Shown here piece by piece: positions 18,213 to 26,979 of a stretch of DNA of 64,000 nt. Both the position numbers and the translations under genes were made by a program. The DNA comes from Bacteroidota bacterium (GTDB lineage: Bacteria; Bacteroidota; Bacteroidia; Chitinophagales; LD1), in assembly GCA_016715625.1 (NCBI GenBank), contig JADJZU010000015.1, positions 1 to 64,000 of the forward strand, read 5' to 3'. Under the pieces are notes generated by a model. That model was not told the DNA's origin. It did not search any database and was given only the letters and a program-made list of their open reading frames with translations. The stretch's first letter is position 1, and each line of letters opens with the position of its first letter.

Positions 18213-19550
18213 TCAGTTTATACCCATTTTTTGGATTATTTCGACCAAATAGGGTCCGTTGTCGGGGCCAAACCAGCCCATGGTGCGGGTTTCGTAAGCA
18301 TTCAGATGATACCATCTGCTATCGGTGACGTATCCTATATATCCGCCATTGAAACTTGTAACATTAATTTTGGGGGCATTTTTGTCGCGCTGCTTGTTTA
18401 TGTCGTAGATCAACTCCCCGCTAAAGTCGCAAGGCGTTCCGGCAAAACAGACGTCTCCCAACTTCAAAAAGTGAAGAAATACAGGTTCGTCACCAAATAG
18501 CTTGCGAAACAACCAAGGCCTCACAACGATATTGTCAGTAACCCGAAAGTTAGGTTCACGCAATAATAAAGGTACGCGCAGCATATTTAGCCGGGTGGTA
18601 TAATCGGTTTTTATGTCCTCGAAATTTGGGGCTATTAGTTCACTCACACCCTTCGCCATATAGTTCAATTCCTCTTCCTGGTTTTTGGAATGTTCAAAAG
18701 GACCATGACTCCCAACTCCTCCTGCACTGAAACTGGCCATATTGCACACTCCGGATGTTTCCAGTGTCCGCATAGCTGTACCGGCCCAATCGGCTGATAG
18801 GTTCATAGCGTTCTCGTGAAAAATAGTGCAGTGCGCAGAAAAGGTAAACAAGGCTGCGGTTTTACCAGCATCACTTTGAATCTTCAAAACTCGCAACGTA
18901 GAATCTACCCGTCCTTTTTCTTTCACCAGCCGATTAAACACCAGGCGAGGGGCTGCCACTTCGGTATATCCAAACCGGGCCGGTCGACAAGCGCCTTCCG
19001 CTTCGGTAATGGCCTGTTTAAAGCATTGAGCCAAATGTGCTGGCACTCGAGGGTCATATTTGCCGGCAAAAATTTCCCCCACCAGGCTAGGGTGCCAGTC
19101 ATTTAGGCTGGTGTGCGTATGTGTGGCCGAATAAAAAATGTTAGATGAACTAAATCCACTTTCCTCCATTACCGAGTCCATCATTTTAACTACGAGTGGA
19201 GGCACAATCAGCAAATCGGCACTGATGAACGCTACTTTTTCTTCACCCTGCTTAAACACAAATGCCCTTACATAGATGGAATCGCGAATGCCTTCAAAAT
19301 GGCGGCCTCCCCGCGCAGCATCAATGGCAATAGGCGTGGTAAAAGGCGGAAGCAGATTTACCTTAGCCCATCCGCATTGCACGGTATCTGCTTGAAGTTG
19401 TCGGGGATTGAGCTGTAAAATAGAATCGAGCAATTGTATTTGTGCCGGATAAAAAGAAGACTCGCGATAAGGAGTGTTATCCAGCCAACTGAAGCAGCTA
19501 ATACCGATAATGAATACAATGAAGAGAATCGATGCCGCTAGTCGTTTCAT
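18213..19550 (-). CDS. Neutral/alkaline ceramidase-like hydrolase
   Basis: 445-residue protein related to the N-terminal domain of neutral/alkaline non-lysosomal ceramidases, which cleave the amide bond of ceramide. An N-terminal hydrophobic segment (ASILFIVFIIGISCF) directs export or anchors it. Family features include the His-rich zinc motif in FYSATHTHTSL, a second histidine in FSAHCTIFH, ASFSAGGVGSHGPF near the expected active site, and GGYIGYVTDSRWY followed by METRxMGWFGP-like residues near the C-terminus. It is much shorter than classical ceramidases (about 650-700) and lacks their C-terminal Ig-like domain. Its start overlaps the pnuC stop by 4 bp, so the three genes are translationally coupled. 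Bacteroidota make sphingolipids, so the substrate could be self or foreign. Confidence 0.82.
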   Translation of the reverse strand: MKRLAASILFIVFIIGISCFSWLDNTPYRESSFYPAQIQLLDSILQLNPRQLQADTVQCGWAKVNLLPPFTTPIAIDAARGGRHFEGIRDSIYVRAFVFKQGEEKVAFISADLLIVPPLVVKMMDSVMEESGFSSSNIFYSATHTHTSLNDWHPSLVGEIFAGKYDPRVPAHLAQCFKQAITEAEGACRPARFGYTEVAAPRLVFNRLVKEKGRVDSTLRVLKIQSDAGKTAALFTFSAHCTIFHENAMNLSADWAGTAMRTLETSGVCNMASFSAGGVGSHGPFEHSKNQEEELNYMAKGVSELIAPNFEDIKTDYTTRLNMLRVPLLLREPNFRVTDNIVVRPWLFRKLFGDEPVFLHFLKLGDVCFAGTPCDFSGELIYDINKQRDKNAPKINVTSFNGGYIGYVTDSRWYHLNAYETRTMGWFGPDNGPYLVEIIQKMGIN

Positions 19551-20104
19551 TCGCTTGTTTGCATTTGTTTTTTCCAGACTGTGTAGCCGTAGACAGCAGC
19601 AACGGTGTATACTACATATAATAACGCGGTTATGTATGCTTCTTTCCCAATATAAAGGCCGGTGGCTATCAAGTCAATAACAATCCACCAAACCCAGCTT
19701 TGCAACATCTTTTTGGCGGTGAGATAGGTAGCCAACAAACTAAAAACAGTAATACCCGCATCCAAAAATGTAAAGGTTGTTTTTAAAAAAGTATAGGTCC
19801 CATACCCCAGTAATAGTGAAATAGGGATGGCGAATACTACCATTAAAAATTGTTTTGCTATTGGCATCGTTACAATGCGGATAGGTTCATCGCGAGTTGC
19901 GTTCCATTGCATCCAACCATAAATACCTAAACCAACATAAAACAACTGAAGTGCTGCATCGTAGTAAAGCTGCCATTGATAGTTAAGATAGATATAGATA
20001 GCGCTGCTAAGTATACCAAATAGCCAACATCCTACGTGTCCGCGTGCGGCTAATATTACATACGCCACTCCCAATAAGAAAGCTGCATATTCGATTGCAT
20101 TCAA
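19547..20104 (-). CDS. pnuC: PnuC-family nicotinamide riboside transporter
   Basis: 185-residue inner-membrane protein with about seven helices. It matches PnuC facilitators, which admit nicotinamide riboside (or another vitamin, since PnuX paralogues carry riboflavin or thiamine) and rely on intracellular phosphorylation to trap it. Characteristic segments are GCWLFGILSSAIYIYLNY, YDAALQLFYVGLGIYGWMQW and SWVWWIVIDLIATGLYIGKE. The tryptophan-rich helix and WMQW motif are diagnostic. It overlaps both neighbours by 4 bp, as the middle gene of the operon. The NadR-like ATPase gene at 39.2 kb could be a functional partner but is not adjacent. Substrate specificity cannot be set from sequence alone. 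Confidence 0.93.
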   Translation of the reverse strand: MNAIEYAAFLLGVAYVILAARGHVGCWLFGILSSAIYIYLNYQWQLYYDAALQLFYVGLGIYGWMQWNATRDEPIRIVTMPIAKQFLMVVFAIPISLLLGYGTYTFLKTTFTFLDAGITVFSLLATYLTAKKMLQSWVWWIVIDLIATGLYIGKEAYITALLYVVYTVAAVYGYTVWKKQMQTSE

Positions 20105-20997
20105 AACAAAGATGCGTTTTGATTTGTAACCTCTAACTTATACTTACGACCCATTACCAGAGCGCGGTTATCGGGTATGTGGCCGGCCGGAAAACCAAAG
20201 CATACAGGGTAGTTAAATTCCTGTACGTGCTCCGCTATGATTTCGTAAGCGTTTTTACCGAAGGAGGTTTCGTTGTCATGCATATCTGAAAATCCGCCCA
20301 CCACTAATCCTGCCAGGTCGTGTAATTTGCTGCTTCTTTTCAGGTTCATCATCATGCGGTCAATGTGATACAGATATTCGTCCAGATCTTCGAGAAATAA
20401 AATTTTTCCCGAGGTGTTCATGCCACTTTTGGTGCCGGTAATGGAATAGAGTATAGACAGGTTACCGCCAATCAAAAATCCTTCGCCATTTCCGATTCTA
20501 TTTAAGGGATGAGGTTCTACATCGAAACAGCATTTATGGCCGAACAATTCCTGGCGCATGGTTTCCAATGCTTCGGGTGTTTTTTTATCGAGTGCAAAAG
20601 GCATGCTGCTATGCAGAGTTTGGATGCCGATGCTGTTGGTGACATGCACATGCAGATAGGTAATGTCGCTGAATCCCACAATCCATTTCGGATGCTTCAT
20701 AAATGCATCGAAGTTCAGGTCGTCCATCATGCGCACGGTGCCATAGCCACCGCGGGAGCAAATGATTGCCCGAACATCCGGGTTGTCTAGTGCGGTTTGA
20801 AAATCATCCTTCCTGAGTTGGTCATCCCCTGCAAACTGATGCTGTTCTGCGCCAATGGTTTTTCCCAGGACCACTTGTAGTCCCCAACTTTTAAAAGTGG
20901 CGATGGCAAACTCTATTTCAGCCATACTAATTTTCCGGGCAGTGCCCAGCAGGTATACAGTATCGCCTTGTTGCAGCGCAGGGGGTCGTAGTAGCAT
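20101..20997 (-). CDS. LD-carboxypeptidase (peptidase family S66)
   Basis: 298-residue cytoplasmic serine peptidase of the LdcA/MccF family. LdcA removes the terminal D-Ala from murein tetrapeptides during recycling; MccF relatives cleave microcin C-type conjugates. The Ser-Glu-His triad is visible: Ser110 in VGFSDIT, Glu203 in LFLEDLDEYL and His273 in FPAGHIPDN. The oxyanion turn SRGGYG is near residue 81. It is the first gene of the ldcA-pnuC-ceramidase operon and divergent from metG, with 77 bp between starts. Recycling is the likelier role given the dipeptide epimerase elsewhere in the window; an antibiotic-immunity role cannot be excluded. Confidence 0.92.
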   Translation of the reverse strand: MLLRPPALQQGDTVYLLGTARKISMAEIEFAIATFKSWGLQVVLGKTIGAEQHQFAGDDQLRKDDFQTALDNPDVRAIICSRGGYGTVRMMDDLNFDAFMKHPKWIVGFSDITYLHVHVTNSIGIQTLHSSMPFALDKKTPEALETMRQELFGHKCCFDVEPHPLNRIGNGEGFLIGGNLSILYSITGTKSGMNTSGKILFLEDLDEYLYHIDRMMMNLKRSSKLHDLAGLVVGGFSDMHDNETSFGKNAYEIIAEHVQEFNYPVCFGFPAGHIPDNRALVMGRKYKLEVTNQNASLF

Positions 20998-21074
20998 GGC
21001 GCTAAAGTAAAATCAGCACTGACATCTTTTTATTATTGATATGCTTTGCCCAAAAATTTCAACTTTGCCCGTCT

Positions 21075-22004
21075 ATGAGTAAGAACTGGAAACGATATAC
21101 CATCACGGCTGCTTTACCGTATGCCAATGGCTCCAAACATATTGGCCACTTGGCAGGAGCCTACCTGCCGGCCGATTCTTATGCGCGCTATTTGCGCTTG
21201 CGCAAACGCGATGTGGTGTTTGTGTGTGGCAGCGATGAACACGGCACCGCCATTACCATTCAGGCCATTCAGGAAAACACAACGCCCCGCGCCATCATCG
21301 ACAAGTATCATGTGCTCATCAAAAACAGTTTTGAGAAACTGGGAATTTCTTTTGATATCTACCACCGCACCAGCGAGCCCGTGCACCATGAAACCTCGCG
21401 AGAGTTTTTTCTGGATTTTTACAACAAAGGCTTATTTAGGGAGGTAACCAACGAGCAGTATTATGATGAAGAGCAGAAAGTGTTTCTGGCCGACCGGTAC
21501 ATTATGGGCACCTGCCCCAATTGTGGTCACGAAAAAGCCTATGGCGACCAATGTGAGAAATGCGGCAAATCACTTTCGCCCGCTGAACTGATAAAACCAC
21601 ACAGCACACTGAGTGGAAAAGCCCCGGTGCTGCGTCCCACGAAGCACTGGTATTTGCCGCTGAATGACTATGAGCCCTGGCTGCGCACCTGGCTCCTGCG
21701 CGACCACGCCAAAGACTGGAAAACCAATGTGTATGGCCAATGCAAAAGCTGGATTGAAGGCGGCTTGCAGCCCCGAGCCATGACCCGCGATGGAGAATGG
21801 GGTGTGAAAGTGCCCGTGAAAGATGCGGAAGGAAAAGTGCTCTATGTATGGTTCGATGCGCCCATTGGTTACATCTCTGCCACTAAGCAATGGGCGATGG
21901 ACCACAACAAGAGCTGGGAACTCTATTGGAAAGACTCCGACACCCGGCTCATTCATTTTGTGGGAAAGACAACATCGTGTTTCACTGCATCATTTTTCCG
22001 GTGA
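21075..22004 (+). CDS. metG: Methionyl-tRNA synthetase, N-terminal part (frameshifted)
   Basis: Catalytic half of MetRS, which charges tRNA-Met for initiation and elongation. The Rossmann fold starts at once, with the HIGH motif at residues 22-25. A zinc knuckle follows with Cys147, Cys150, Cys160 and Cys163 (CPNCGHEK, then CEKCG), then WFDAPIGYISATKQW. The frame goes off after LIHFVGK and stops at 22004. The continuing frame reads DNIVFHCIIFP, so one A is missing from the A3 run at 21965-21967. With that base restored the gene spans 21075-23140 and encodes 688 residues, normal for a Bacteroidota MetRS with the C-terminal tRNA-binding domain. The start is the ATG of MSKNWKRYTIT; an ATG 39 bp upstream is less likely. 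Confidence 0.95.
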   Translation: MSKNWKRYTITAALPYANGSKHIGHLAGAYLPADSYARYLRLRKRDVVFVCGSDEHGTAITIQAIQENTTPRAIIDKYHVLIKNSFEKLGISFDIYHRTSEPVHHETSREFFLDFYNKGLFREVTNEQYYDEEQKVFLADRYIMGTCPNCGHEKAYGDQCEKCGKSLSPAELIKPHSTLSGKAPVLRPTKHWYLPLNDYEPWLRTWLLRDHAKDWKTNVYGQCKSWIEGGLQPRAMTRDGEWGVKVPVKDAEGKVLYVWFDAPIGYISATKQWAMDHNKSWELYWKDSDTRLIHFVGKTTSCFTASFFR

Positions 22005-23140
22005 TGCTGCACATGCATGGCGACTACATTGTGCCCGATAATGTGCCGGCCAATGAGTTTCTGAACCTGGAGGGCGACAAAATGAGCACCAGCCGAAAGT
22101 GGAGTGTGGAGATGCATGAGTATCTGGAAACCTTCCCCGAGAAAGTAGACGAGTTGCGCTATGTGCTTACCTCCATAGCCCCAGAAACCAAAGACAGCGA
22201 GTTTACCTGGAAAGATTATCAGGCTCGGGTCAACAATGAGTTAGTGGCTATTCTCGGCAATCTGGTTAACCGGGTGATGGTACTTACCGACAAGTATTTC
22301 GACAACCGGGTGCCGGAAGCCGGCCCTTGTTCCGATTTACAATTGTTTGTAGAGCAGCAGCGCGATAAAATTGCCGATGCCATGGAGCAATTCCATTTTC
22401 GCGAAGCGCTGGCCGAGGTGATGAATCTGGCACGGCATGGCAATCAAATACTCAGTGATAAAGAGCCGTGGAAACTGATTAAAACCGACCCGAAACAAAC
22501 CGGCATTGTGTTGTATGACTGTCTTCAGATCATTGCCAACCTGGCCATTGTCTGCGAGCCTTTTTTACCCTTTACCTCACAAAAGATTTTTGATCTGCTG
22601 CAACTCAACAAAAGCGACTATAGCTGGGAGGATGTTGGAAGTCAGCTGTTGGTAAAGCCCGGACACTCTCTGGGCAAAGCCTTTTTGCTGTATCAAAAGC
22701 TGGAAGATGAAGTTATTGATGCACAGATCCAGAAATTGCAAAAAACAAAAGCACTCAGCCTGCAAAAAGAAGTTACCCAAAAGATGAACGAAACGACTAC
22801 CACCCCCGAAGCCAAAGGCGAAATTACCTACGATGATTTTTCGAAACTGGACCTGCGCACCGGCACCGTACTGGCCGCTGAGAAAGTGGAGAAAGCCGAC
22901 AAATTGCTCAAGTTGACAGTCGACTTAGGAGCGGAAGTGCGCACCATTGTATCGGGCATTGCTGAACACTTTAAGCCCGAAGATTTAATTGGCTTGCAGG
23001 TGAGTGTGGTGGCCAATCTGGCCCCGCGCAAAATCAGAGGAATAGAATCAAAAGGTATGATACTGCTGGCCGAGTCGGAAGGGAAGCTGCATTTTGTGTC
23101 GCCTGCCTCTGCTATGGCCAACGGCAGTGTGATTCGCTAA
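21968..23140 (+). CDS. metG: Methionyl-tRNA synthetase, C-terminal part (frameshifted)
   Basis: Rest of the same synthetase after the frameshift. It holds the end of the catalytic fold with the KMSKS loop as KMSTS (GDKMSTSRKW), the anticodon-binding helical domain (WKDYQARVNNELVAILGNLVNRV), and a charged linker (KMNETTTTPEAKGE). The C-terminal EMAP/Trbp111-type OB fold (FSKLDLRTGTVLAAEKVEKA, VANLAPRKIRGIESKGM) binds tRNA. There is no start codon with a good context at the beginning of this fragment, as expected for the second half of one gene. A cell cannot live without MetRS, so the break is most likely a sequencing error unless another metG copy exists outside the window. Confidence 0.95.
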   Translation, partial: DNIVFHCIIFPVMLHMHGDYIVPDNVPANEFLNLEGDKMSTSRKWSVEMHEYLETFPEKVDELRYVLTSIAPETKDSEFTWKDYQARVNNELVAILGNLVNRVMVLTDKYFDNRVPEAGPCSDLQLFVEQQRDKIADAMEQFHFREALAEVMNLARHGNQILSDKEPWKLIKTDPKQTGIVLYDCLQIIANLAIVCEPFLPFTSQKIFDLLQLNKSDYSWEDVGSQLLVKPGHSLGKAFLLYQKLEDEVIDAQIQKLQKTKALSLQKEVTQKMNETTTTPEAKGEITYDDFSKLDLRTGTVLAAEKVEKADKLLKLTVDLGAEVRTIVSGIAEHFKPEDLIGLQVSVVANLAPRKIRGIESKGMILLAESEGKLHFVSPASAMANGSVIR

Positions 23141-23187
23141 AACATTTTACATTCGGTTATCTTTTACTTAACTCAAACCATTTCATT

Positions 23188-24387
23188 ATGAAACTCAGAT
23201 TTTACGCTCTTGTTACTTTAACCCTGGTAACGGCTTATACGTTTGCCCAGTGCGGACAGCGTTACAAAGACCAAATTTTCAGTGATGTAACCATTACATC
23301 CGATATCACTTACTCTACCGCTAATGGCACCACCTTAAAGCTGGACTTTTACGAGCCCACCGGAGATGTGGAAGCCCAGCGTCCGCTTTTGATTATGGCG
23401 CACGGTGGCAGCTTTATCGGTGGCAGCAAAACACAGGATAATGTGTGCACCCAATATTGCAATGCCTTTGCCAAGCGCGGTTATGTGTGCGCTTCCATCA
23501 ATTATCGTCTGGGTAATGCCTTCCAGATGCTCGATTCTTCCAGCGCTATGGAAGTAGTGATGAAAGCCATCAGCGATGGAAAATCGGCTGTGCGCTTTTT
23601 CAGAAAAGATGCCGCTACGACCAATACTTACCGCGTTAATCCCAACATGATTATTGTAGGCGGCAACTCAGCCGGAGCAGTATTGTATATGCACGCTGTG
23701 AATATTGACAGCCTGAACGAAGCGCCTGTTCACCTGCGAAACATTATTACCCAGAACGGGGGCATTGAAGGCAACAGCGGCAACGATGGCTACTCGTCTG
23801 AAATGCAAGGTCTGGTGAACCTGGCCGGTGGATTGAATGTGCCTGAATTTGTGGGCCCCAACAGCAAACCATCGTTCAATGCGCATGGCGATTCGGACAA
23901 TACTGTTCCTTACAACTGCGGCAATGCACAAGGCGGATTAACCCCGGTGCGCTTGTGCGGACTGGGAGCGGTGGAGCCTTTGTATCAGCAGTTTGGTATC
24001 AATCATGTGAGCAAGGTTTATGTAGCTGCGGGCCACGTGCCTTGGCAGAGCGATAACAGTATGTATGTGGAAATTGATACGCTTACCGCTAACTTCTTCT
24101 ACGATGTAATATGCACCAGTGGTGTGGGCATTAAGGGTGTAGAGGCCGACAAATACATCGCTGTATTTCCGAACCCGGCTAAGGACCAGTTCTCTGTAAC
24201 GCTAACAGGTGCCGAACAATATGCATCTGTTCAATTGATGGATCTGCAAGGCCGAGTGTTACAGCAAAAAGCAGTGGACAACACCACGATGGTGTTTCAA
24301 ACAGCCGATTTGGCTAATGGCGTTTACTTTATCCGGGTGATGAAGAATGACGGAACCTTTGCCACTAAAAAAGTAGTGTTGCAGTAA
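23188..24387 (+). CDS. Secreted alpha/beta-hydrolase (esterase) with T9SS type A sorting domain
   Basis: 399-residue exported esterase/lipase-like enzyme. A signal peptide (LVTLTLVTAYTFAQ) precedes an alpha/beta-hydrolase of the hormone-sensitive-lipase-like or carboxylesterase group. It has the oxyanion motif HGG (residues 72-74), nucleophile Ser161 in GGNSAG, an acid in HGDSDNTVP (Asp235 or Asp237) and His283 in AAGHVPW. Many cysteines suggest disulfides after export. Residues 318-399 are a T9SS type A sorting domain (VFPNPAKDQFSV, LMDLQGRVLQ, LANGVYFIRV), cleaved during secretion. The gene is 47 bp after metG but probably has its own promoter, and it ends at a perfect terminator. The ester substrate is unknown. 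Confidence 0.92.
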   Translation: MKLRFYALVTLTLVTAYTFAQCGQRYKDQIFSDVTITSDITYSTANGTTLKLDFYEPTGDVEAQRPLLIMAHGGSFIGGSKTQDNVCTQYCNAFAKRGYVCASINYRLGNAFQMLDSSSAMEVVMKAISDGKSAVRFFRKDAATTNTYRVNPNMIIVGGNSAGAVLYMHAVNIDSLNEAPVHLRNIITQNGGIEGNSGNDGYSSEMQGLVNLAGGLNVPEFVGPNSKPSFNAHGDSDNTVPYNCGNAQGGLTPVRLCGLGAVEPLYQQFGINHVSKVYVAAGHVPWQSDNSMYVEIDTLTANFFYDVICTSGVGIKGVEADKYIAVFPNPAKDQFSVTLTGAEQYASVQLMDLQGRVLQQKAVDNTTMVFQTADLANGVYFIRVMKNDGTFATKKVVLQ

Positions 24388-24403
24388 GCCACCTACTTCC
24401 AAT

Positions 24404-24439
24404 AAAAAAGGGCGGTCAAGTATTTGACCGCCCTTTTTT
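24404..24439. terminator. Perfect bidirectional terminator
   Basis: 16-bp perfect stem (AAAAAAGGGCGGTCAA and its complement) with a GTAT loop, between the convergent esterase and barrel genes. Confidence 0.95.
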
Positions 24440-24459
24440 CATTGATGCCCTGCGCAACT

Positions 24460-25494
24460 TTACTCCGGCTTCTTCTTTTCATTCTTCTTCAGAGTTTCTT
24501 TGCTCAACAGAAAGTTAACGCCCACATTAAATCCAATGTTACTGAAAGGGCCGGTAGGTCTTAAATCATCTTTTGCTTTGTCTTTATCATACGCAGCATT
24601 GTAATCGGCATTATTGGAGGTGTTGTTTAGCTCATCTACAAAATTGAAATGCGTGCGATACTTTCCACGGTCTTCCAGACGGCTGTTGCCATCGGTATCC
24701 CATTTGGTGATTTCGGCACTTTTGGCGCGGGTTACCAAGTGCTGTCCGTTAATTTCGGCAGTAATAGCTAAATAAGGCAAGGGCCTATAGGCTACGCCCA
24801 GTGCTCCGTTAAAGCCCAGCGATACGGTGCCCTCGGTCTCTAACTCCACTTCGGTTTTGCGCCCCAGGAAAAAGGGCGATTGATTAATCAGATTAGCCAG
24901 AGCGGGTGCTTCGCTAAAGAGGCGGTCTTCCACATCAATAGAGATGGTATGCTTTAAGGCACCATACACCGGCAGCGAAATGCCGAGTCGGCCGTAAGGA
25001 TATACCTTCCAGCCGGGCTTGGCGCCCTGCACCACCAGCGCGGGCATCAGCGATAGCCCAAAGGCTTGTGTTTCTATATGTGCATTCATAAAATAACCTA
25101 CAGCCGAATAGGCCGGAGGATTGCCAAATCCGGTTTGGATGGTGAGTTCGCGGGTTTGGTCGCAGCTGATTTTGGCGCTTTTTAAATACGACAATCCCAT
25201 CTCCACACCAATGTAATTATTAATCATGTAGCCAAAGGCAAAGGTGAAATTGCCGCCCTGGCCATAGGAACCGTTCACGATTTTGAACGAGGGAACAGAA
25301 TCGTTGATGTTGGACATGGCCAGCAGTCCGTCTTTTTCGGGGCTGTACGGGTCCACTTTGGGGCCCATAATGCCCTCGCTGCGTTGCAGCCCCGGAAAGG
25401 CATAGCCGCCTGCGGCCCGCAGGGTAAAATATTGCGCCTGTGTGTGTAGGGTAGCGGCCGCCAGGCAAACAACCGGGAGTAGTTTTTTGAACAT
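24460..25494 (-). CDS. Outer-membrane beta-barrel protein
   Basis: 344-residue protein with a signal peptide (LPVVCLAAATLHTQAQ). It shows alternating hydrophobic strands (FTFAFGYMINNYIGVEMGLS, YPYGRLGISLPVYGAL, SLGFNGALGVAYR, YLAITAEINGQHLV) and a terminal strand NIGFNVGVNFLLS. This is the pattern of small OMP_b-brl-type barrels of Bacteroidota. A charged tail (KETLKKNEKKKPE) follows the last strand. No enzymatic motif is present. It is convergent with the esterase gene and separated from the upstream YHYH gene by a hairpin. Possibly a porin or structural protein; nothing shows which. Confidence 0.78.
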   Translation of the reverse strand: MFKKLLPVVCLAAATLHTQAQYFTLRAAGGYAFPGLQRSEGIMGPKVDPYSPEKDGLLAMSNINDSVPSFKIVNGSYGQGGNFTFAFGYMINNYIGVEMGLSYLKSAKISCDQTRELTIQTGFGNPPAYSAVGYFMNAHIETQAFGLSLMPALVVQGAKPGWKVYPYGRLGISLPVYGALKHTISIDVEDRLFSEAPALANLINQSPFFLGRKTEVELETEGTVSLGFNGALGVAYRPLPYLAITAEINGQHLVTRAKSAEITKWDTDGNSRLEDRGKYRTHFNFVDELNNTSNNADYNAAYDKDKAKDDLRPTGPFSNIGFNVGVNFLLSKETLKKNEKKKPE

Positions 25495-25547
25495 GCGTTT
25501 GGTTTTAGTATCTGCAATATAGAATGGCTTTTGCCAATCTACAAACA

Positions 25548-25578
25548 GCGCAGCCGTTCCCTGCGGGAACGGCTGCGC
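25548..25578 (-). terminator. Strong hairpin downstream of the YHYH gene
   Basis: 13-bp perfect GC-rich stem (GCGCAGCCGTTCC and its complement) with a 5-base loop, 25 bp past the YHYH stop. The following T-rich stretch is weak, so termination is likely but not certain. Confidence 0.65.
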
Positions 25579-25602
25579 CAGGCATTACTTTATTCCCAGT
25601 CA

Positions 25603-26979
25603 TCAAGGCCGGCTGATAACCACCTGCCGGGTGATTGCGGAAGCTCCCTGCCCAACGGCCACTACGTAAGTGCCATTGTATAAAGGCTGCGCATCTAAGT
25701 AACTAATGGTTTGCCCGGCCAGCACCTGGCTGGTAGCCAGCAAGCGGCCCTCGAGGCTATAGAGTGCTATGGGCAGTGTTTCGGATACCAGTCCACTCAC
25801 TTGTATAGCAATAATATCGGCTGTGGGATTCGGGAATACCGTTACTGCCGCATCGTTCAAAGCAGCACCCGCCACACCCGATGCAGCGGGTGTATACACG
25901 GTGGTGGATTCGGACACACTAGTGACCTTGCGGTTGGCATATACCCCATAAAAGGTGGGCCCCACGGCATAGGGATACGCTGAATTGTGATTGGCATCCA
26001 CCGTGCAGAAGTAAGCATAGGTGCCATTCGGATATTCAGGCGTTACACAAAAGCGGCCGTTGTGCACATCCAGATAATCGGGGTCGCTGGGATGAGCCAC
26101 GAACTCATAGTCTTCTCTGAAATAGCCCAGCGGATAGGTGGTGTTCACCACAGGGCCGTCCGGCACATCGGTGCCATCGGCATGCACCGTGCGGCTGGTC
26201 ATATTGCGCAACTGGTAGCCGCTCTTTATACGCGTAATGCCTCCGCTGCCATTCGTATTTTTGTAGCCGTAAGCCCCATATATAGGGTACCCGTCATACG
26301 CAAAACCAAGGAGGGGGCTATGCTGGGCAGAATCAATTACATAAAGTCCATCGGCATCGTACAAGTTGCACACGGTGGAAATAACATTCTTATCCAGTTT
26401 GAAAGCCGAGGGGTTTTGGTGGTGATGATAGTTGCCCATAGCCGGATGGCCTTTGGAACAATCGAAGCCGGGGCGCTCGGCCGGCACGGCATCGCGATTC
26501 CAGGACATAGCGGCATTGGGACCGCCCGGACAGGTGGGGTTGCCGGGGCCACCGCACAGGGCGTTGGTGTTAGTGTTCCAGGCCACGCCATCGCGATAGT
26601 CGAACAGCGCCACACCGTTTATAAACACCCCTATGTTGCCCCCGGTGGTAGGGGTGGGAGTGCCGGTGTTTTGCTGCGGCTGCAAGGGGAATTTAAAAAT
26701 GGCGTTCTGGCTTTGGGCCTGAGAGGGGTTGCCATCCTGAAAAGGCCCCGTAGCATAAGCAGGCACCCCCTGTGTGGTGATGTAAACATTACCGGTGCTG
26801 TATTCCACTTTTTGGCAGTTGACCAAAATGCCGTTGCCGATGGCAGTAGGGTTACCGGCCACGTAGTAAGAGCCGGTTTGAGTGGTATTTTGCAGCCAGG
26901 CTGTAATGGCAGGACTGATTTGTGCTTGTGCGCCAGCGGCCAGCAAGCAAAGCCATAAAAGCGGAAAACATGATTTCAT
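25603..26979 (-). CDS. Secreted YHYH-domain protein with T9SS type A sorting domain
   Basis: 458-residue exported protein. A signal peptide (FPLLWLCLLAAGAQAQ) is followed by a YHYH-protein domain covering about residues 25-370. Its signatures are the His-rich MGNYHHHQNPSAF, GVFINGVALFDYRDG, and LLGFAYDGYPIYGAYGY. The YHYH family is of unknown function; the histidine cluster suggests a bound metal, which is inference. Residues about 375-458 form the T9SS sorting domain (VTVFPNPTADIIAI, ALYSLEGRLLATS, LYNGTYVVAV). The ATG at 26979 starts the signal peptide; a longer upstream reading has no secretion signal. The protein is expected outside the cell. Confidence 0.88.
   Translation of the reverse strand: MKSCFPLLWLCLLAAGAQAQISPAITAWLQNTTQTGSYYVAGNPTAIGNGILVNCQKVEYSTGNVYITTQGVPAYATGPFQDGNPSQAQSQNAIFKFPLQPQQNTGTPTPTTGGNIGVFINGVALFDYRDGVAWNTNTNALCGGPGNPTCPGGPNAAMSWNRDAVPAERPGFDCSKGHPAMGNYHHHQNPSAFKLDKNVISTVCNLYDADGLYVIDSAQHSPLLGFAYDGYPIYGAYGYKNTNGSGGITRIKSGYQLRNMTSRTVHADGTDVPDGPVVNTTYPLGYFREDYEFVAHPSDPDYLDVHNGRFCVTPEYPNGTYAYFCTVDANHNSAYPYAVGPTFYGVYANRKVTSVSESTTVYTPAASGVAGAALNDAAVTVFPNPTADIIAIQVSGLVSETLPIALYSLEGRLLATSQVLAGQTISYLDAQPLYNGTYVVAVGQGASAITRQVVISRP

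Noticed and set aside
25987..26958. 323-residue plus-strand open frame opposite the YHYH gene
   Set aside because: Antisense to a protein with clear signal peptide, domain and sorting signal.
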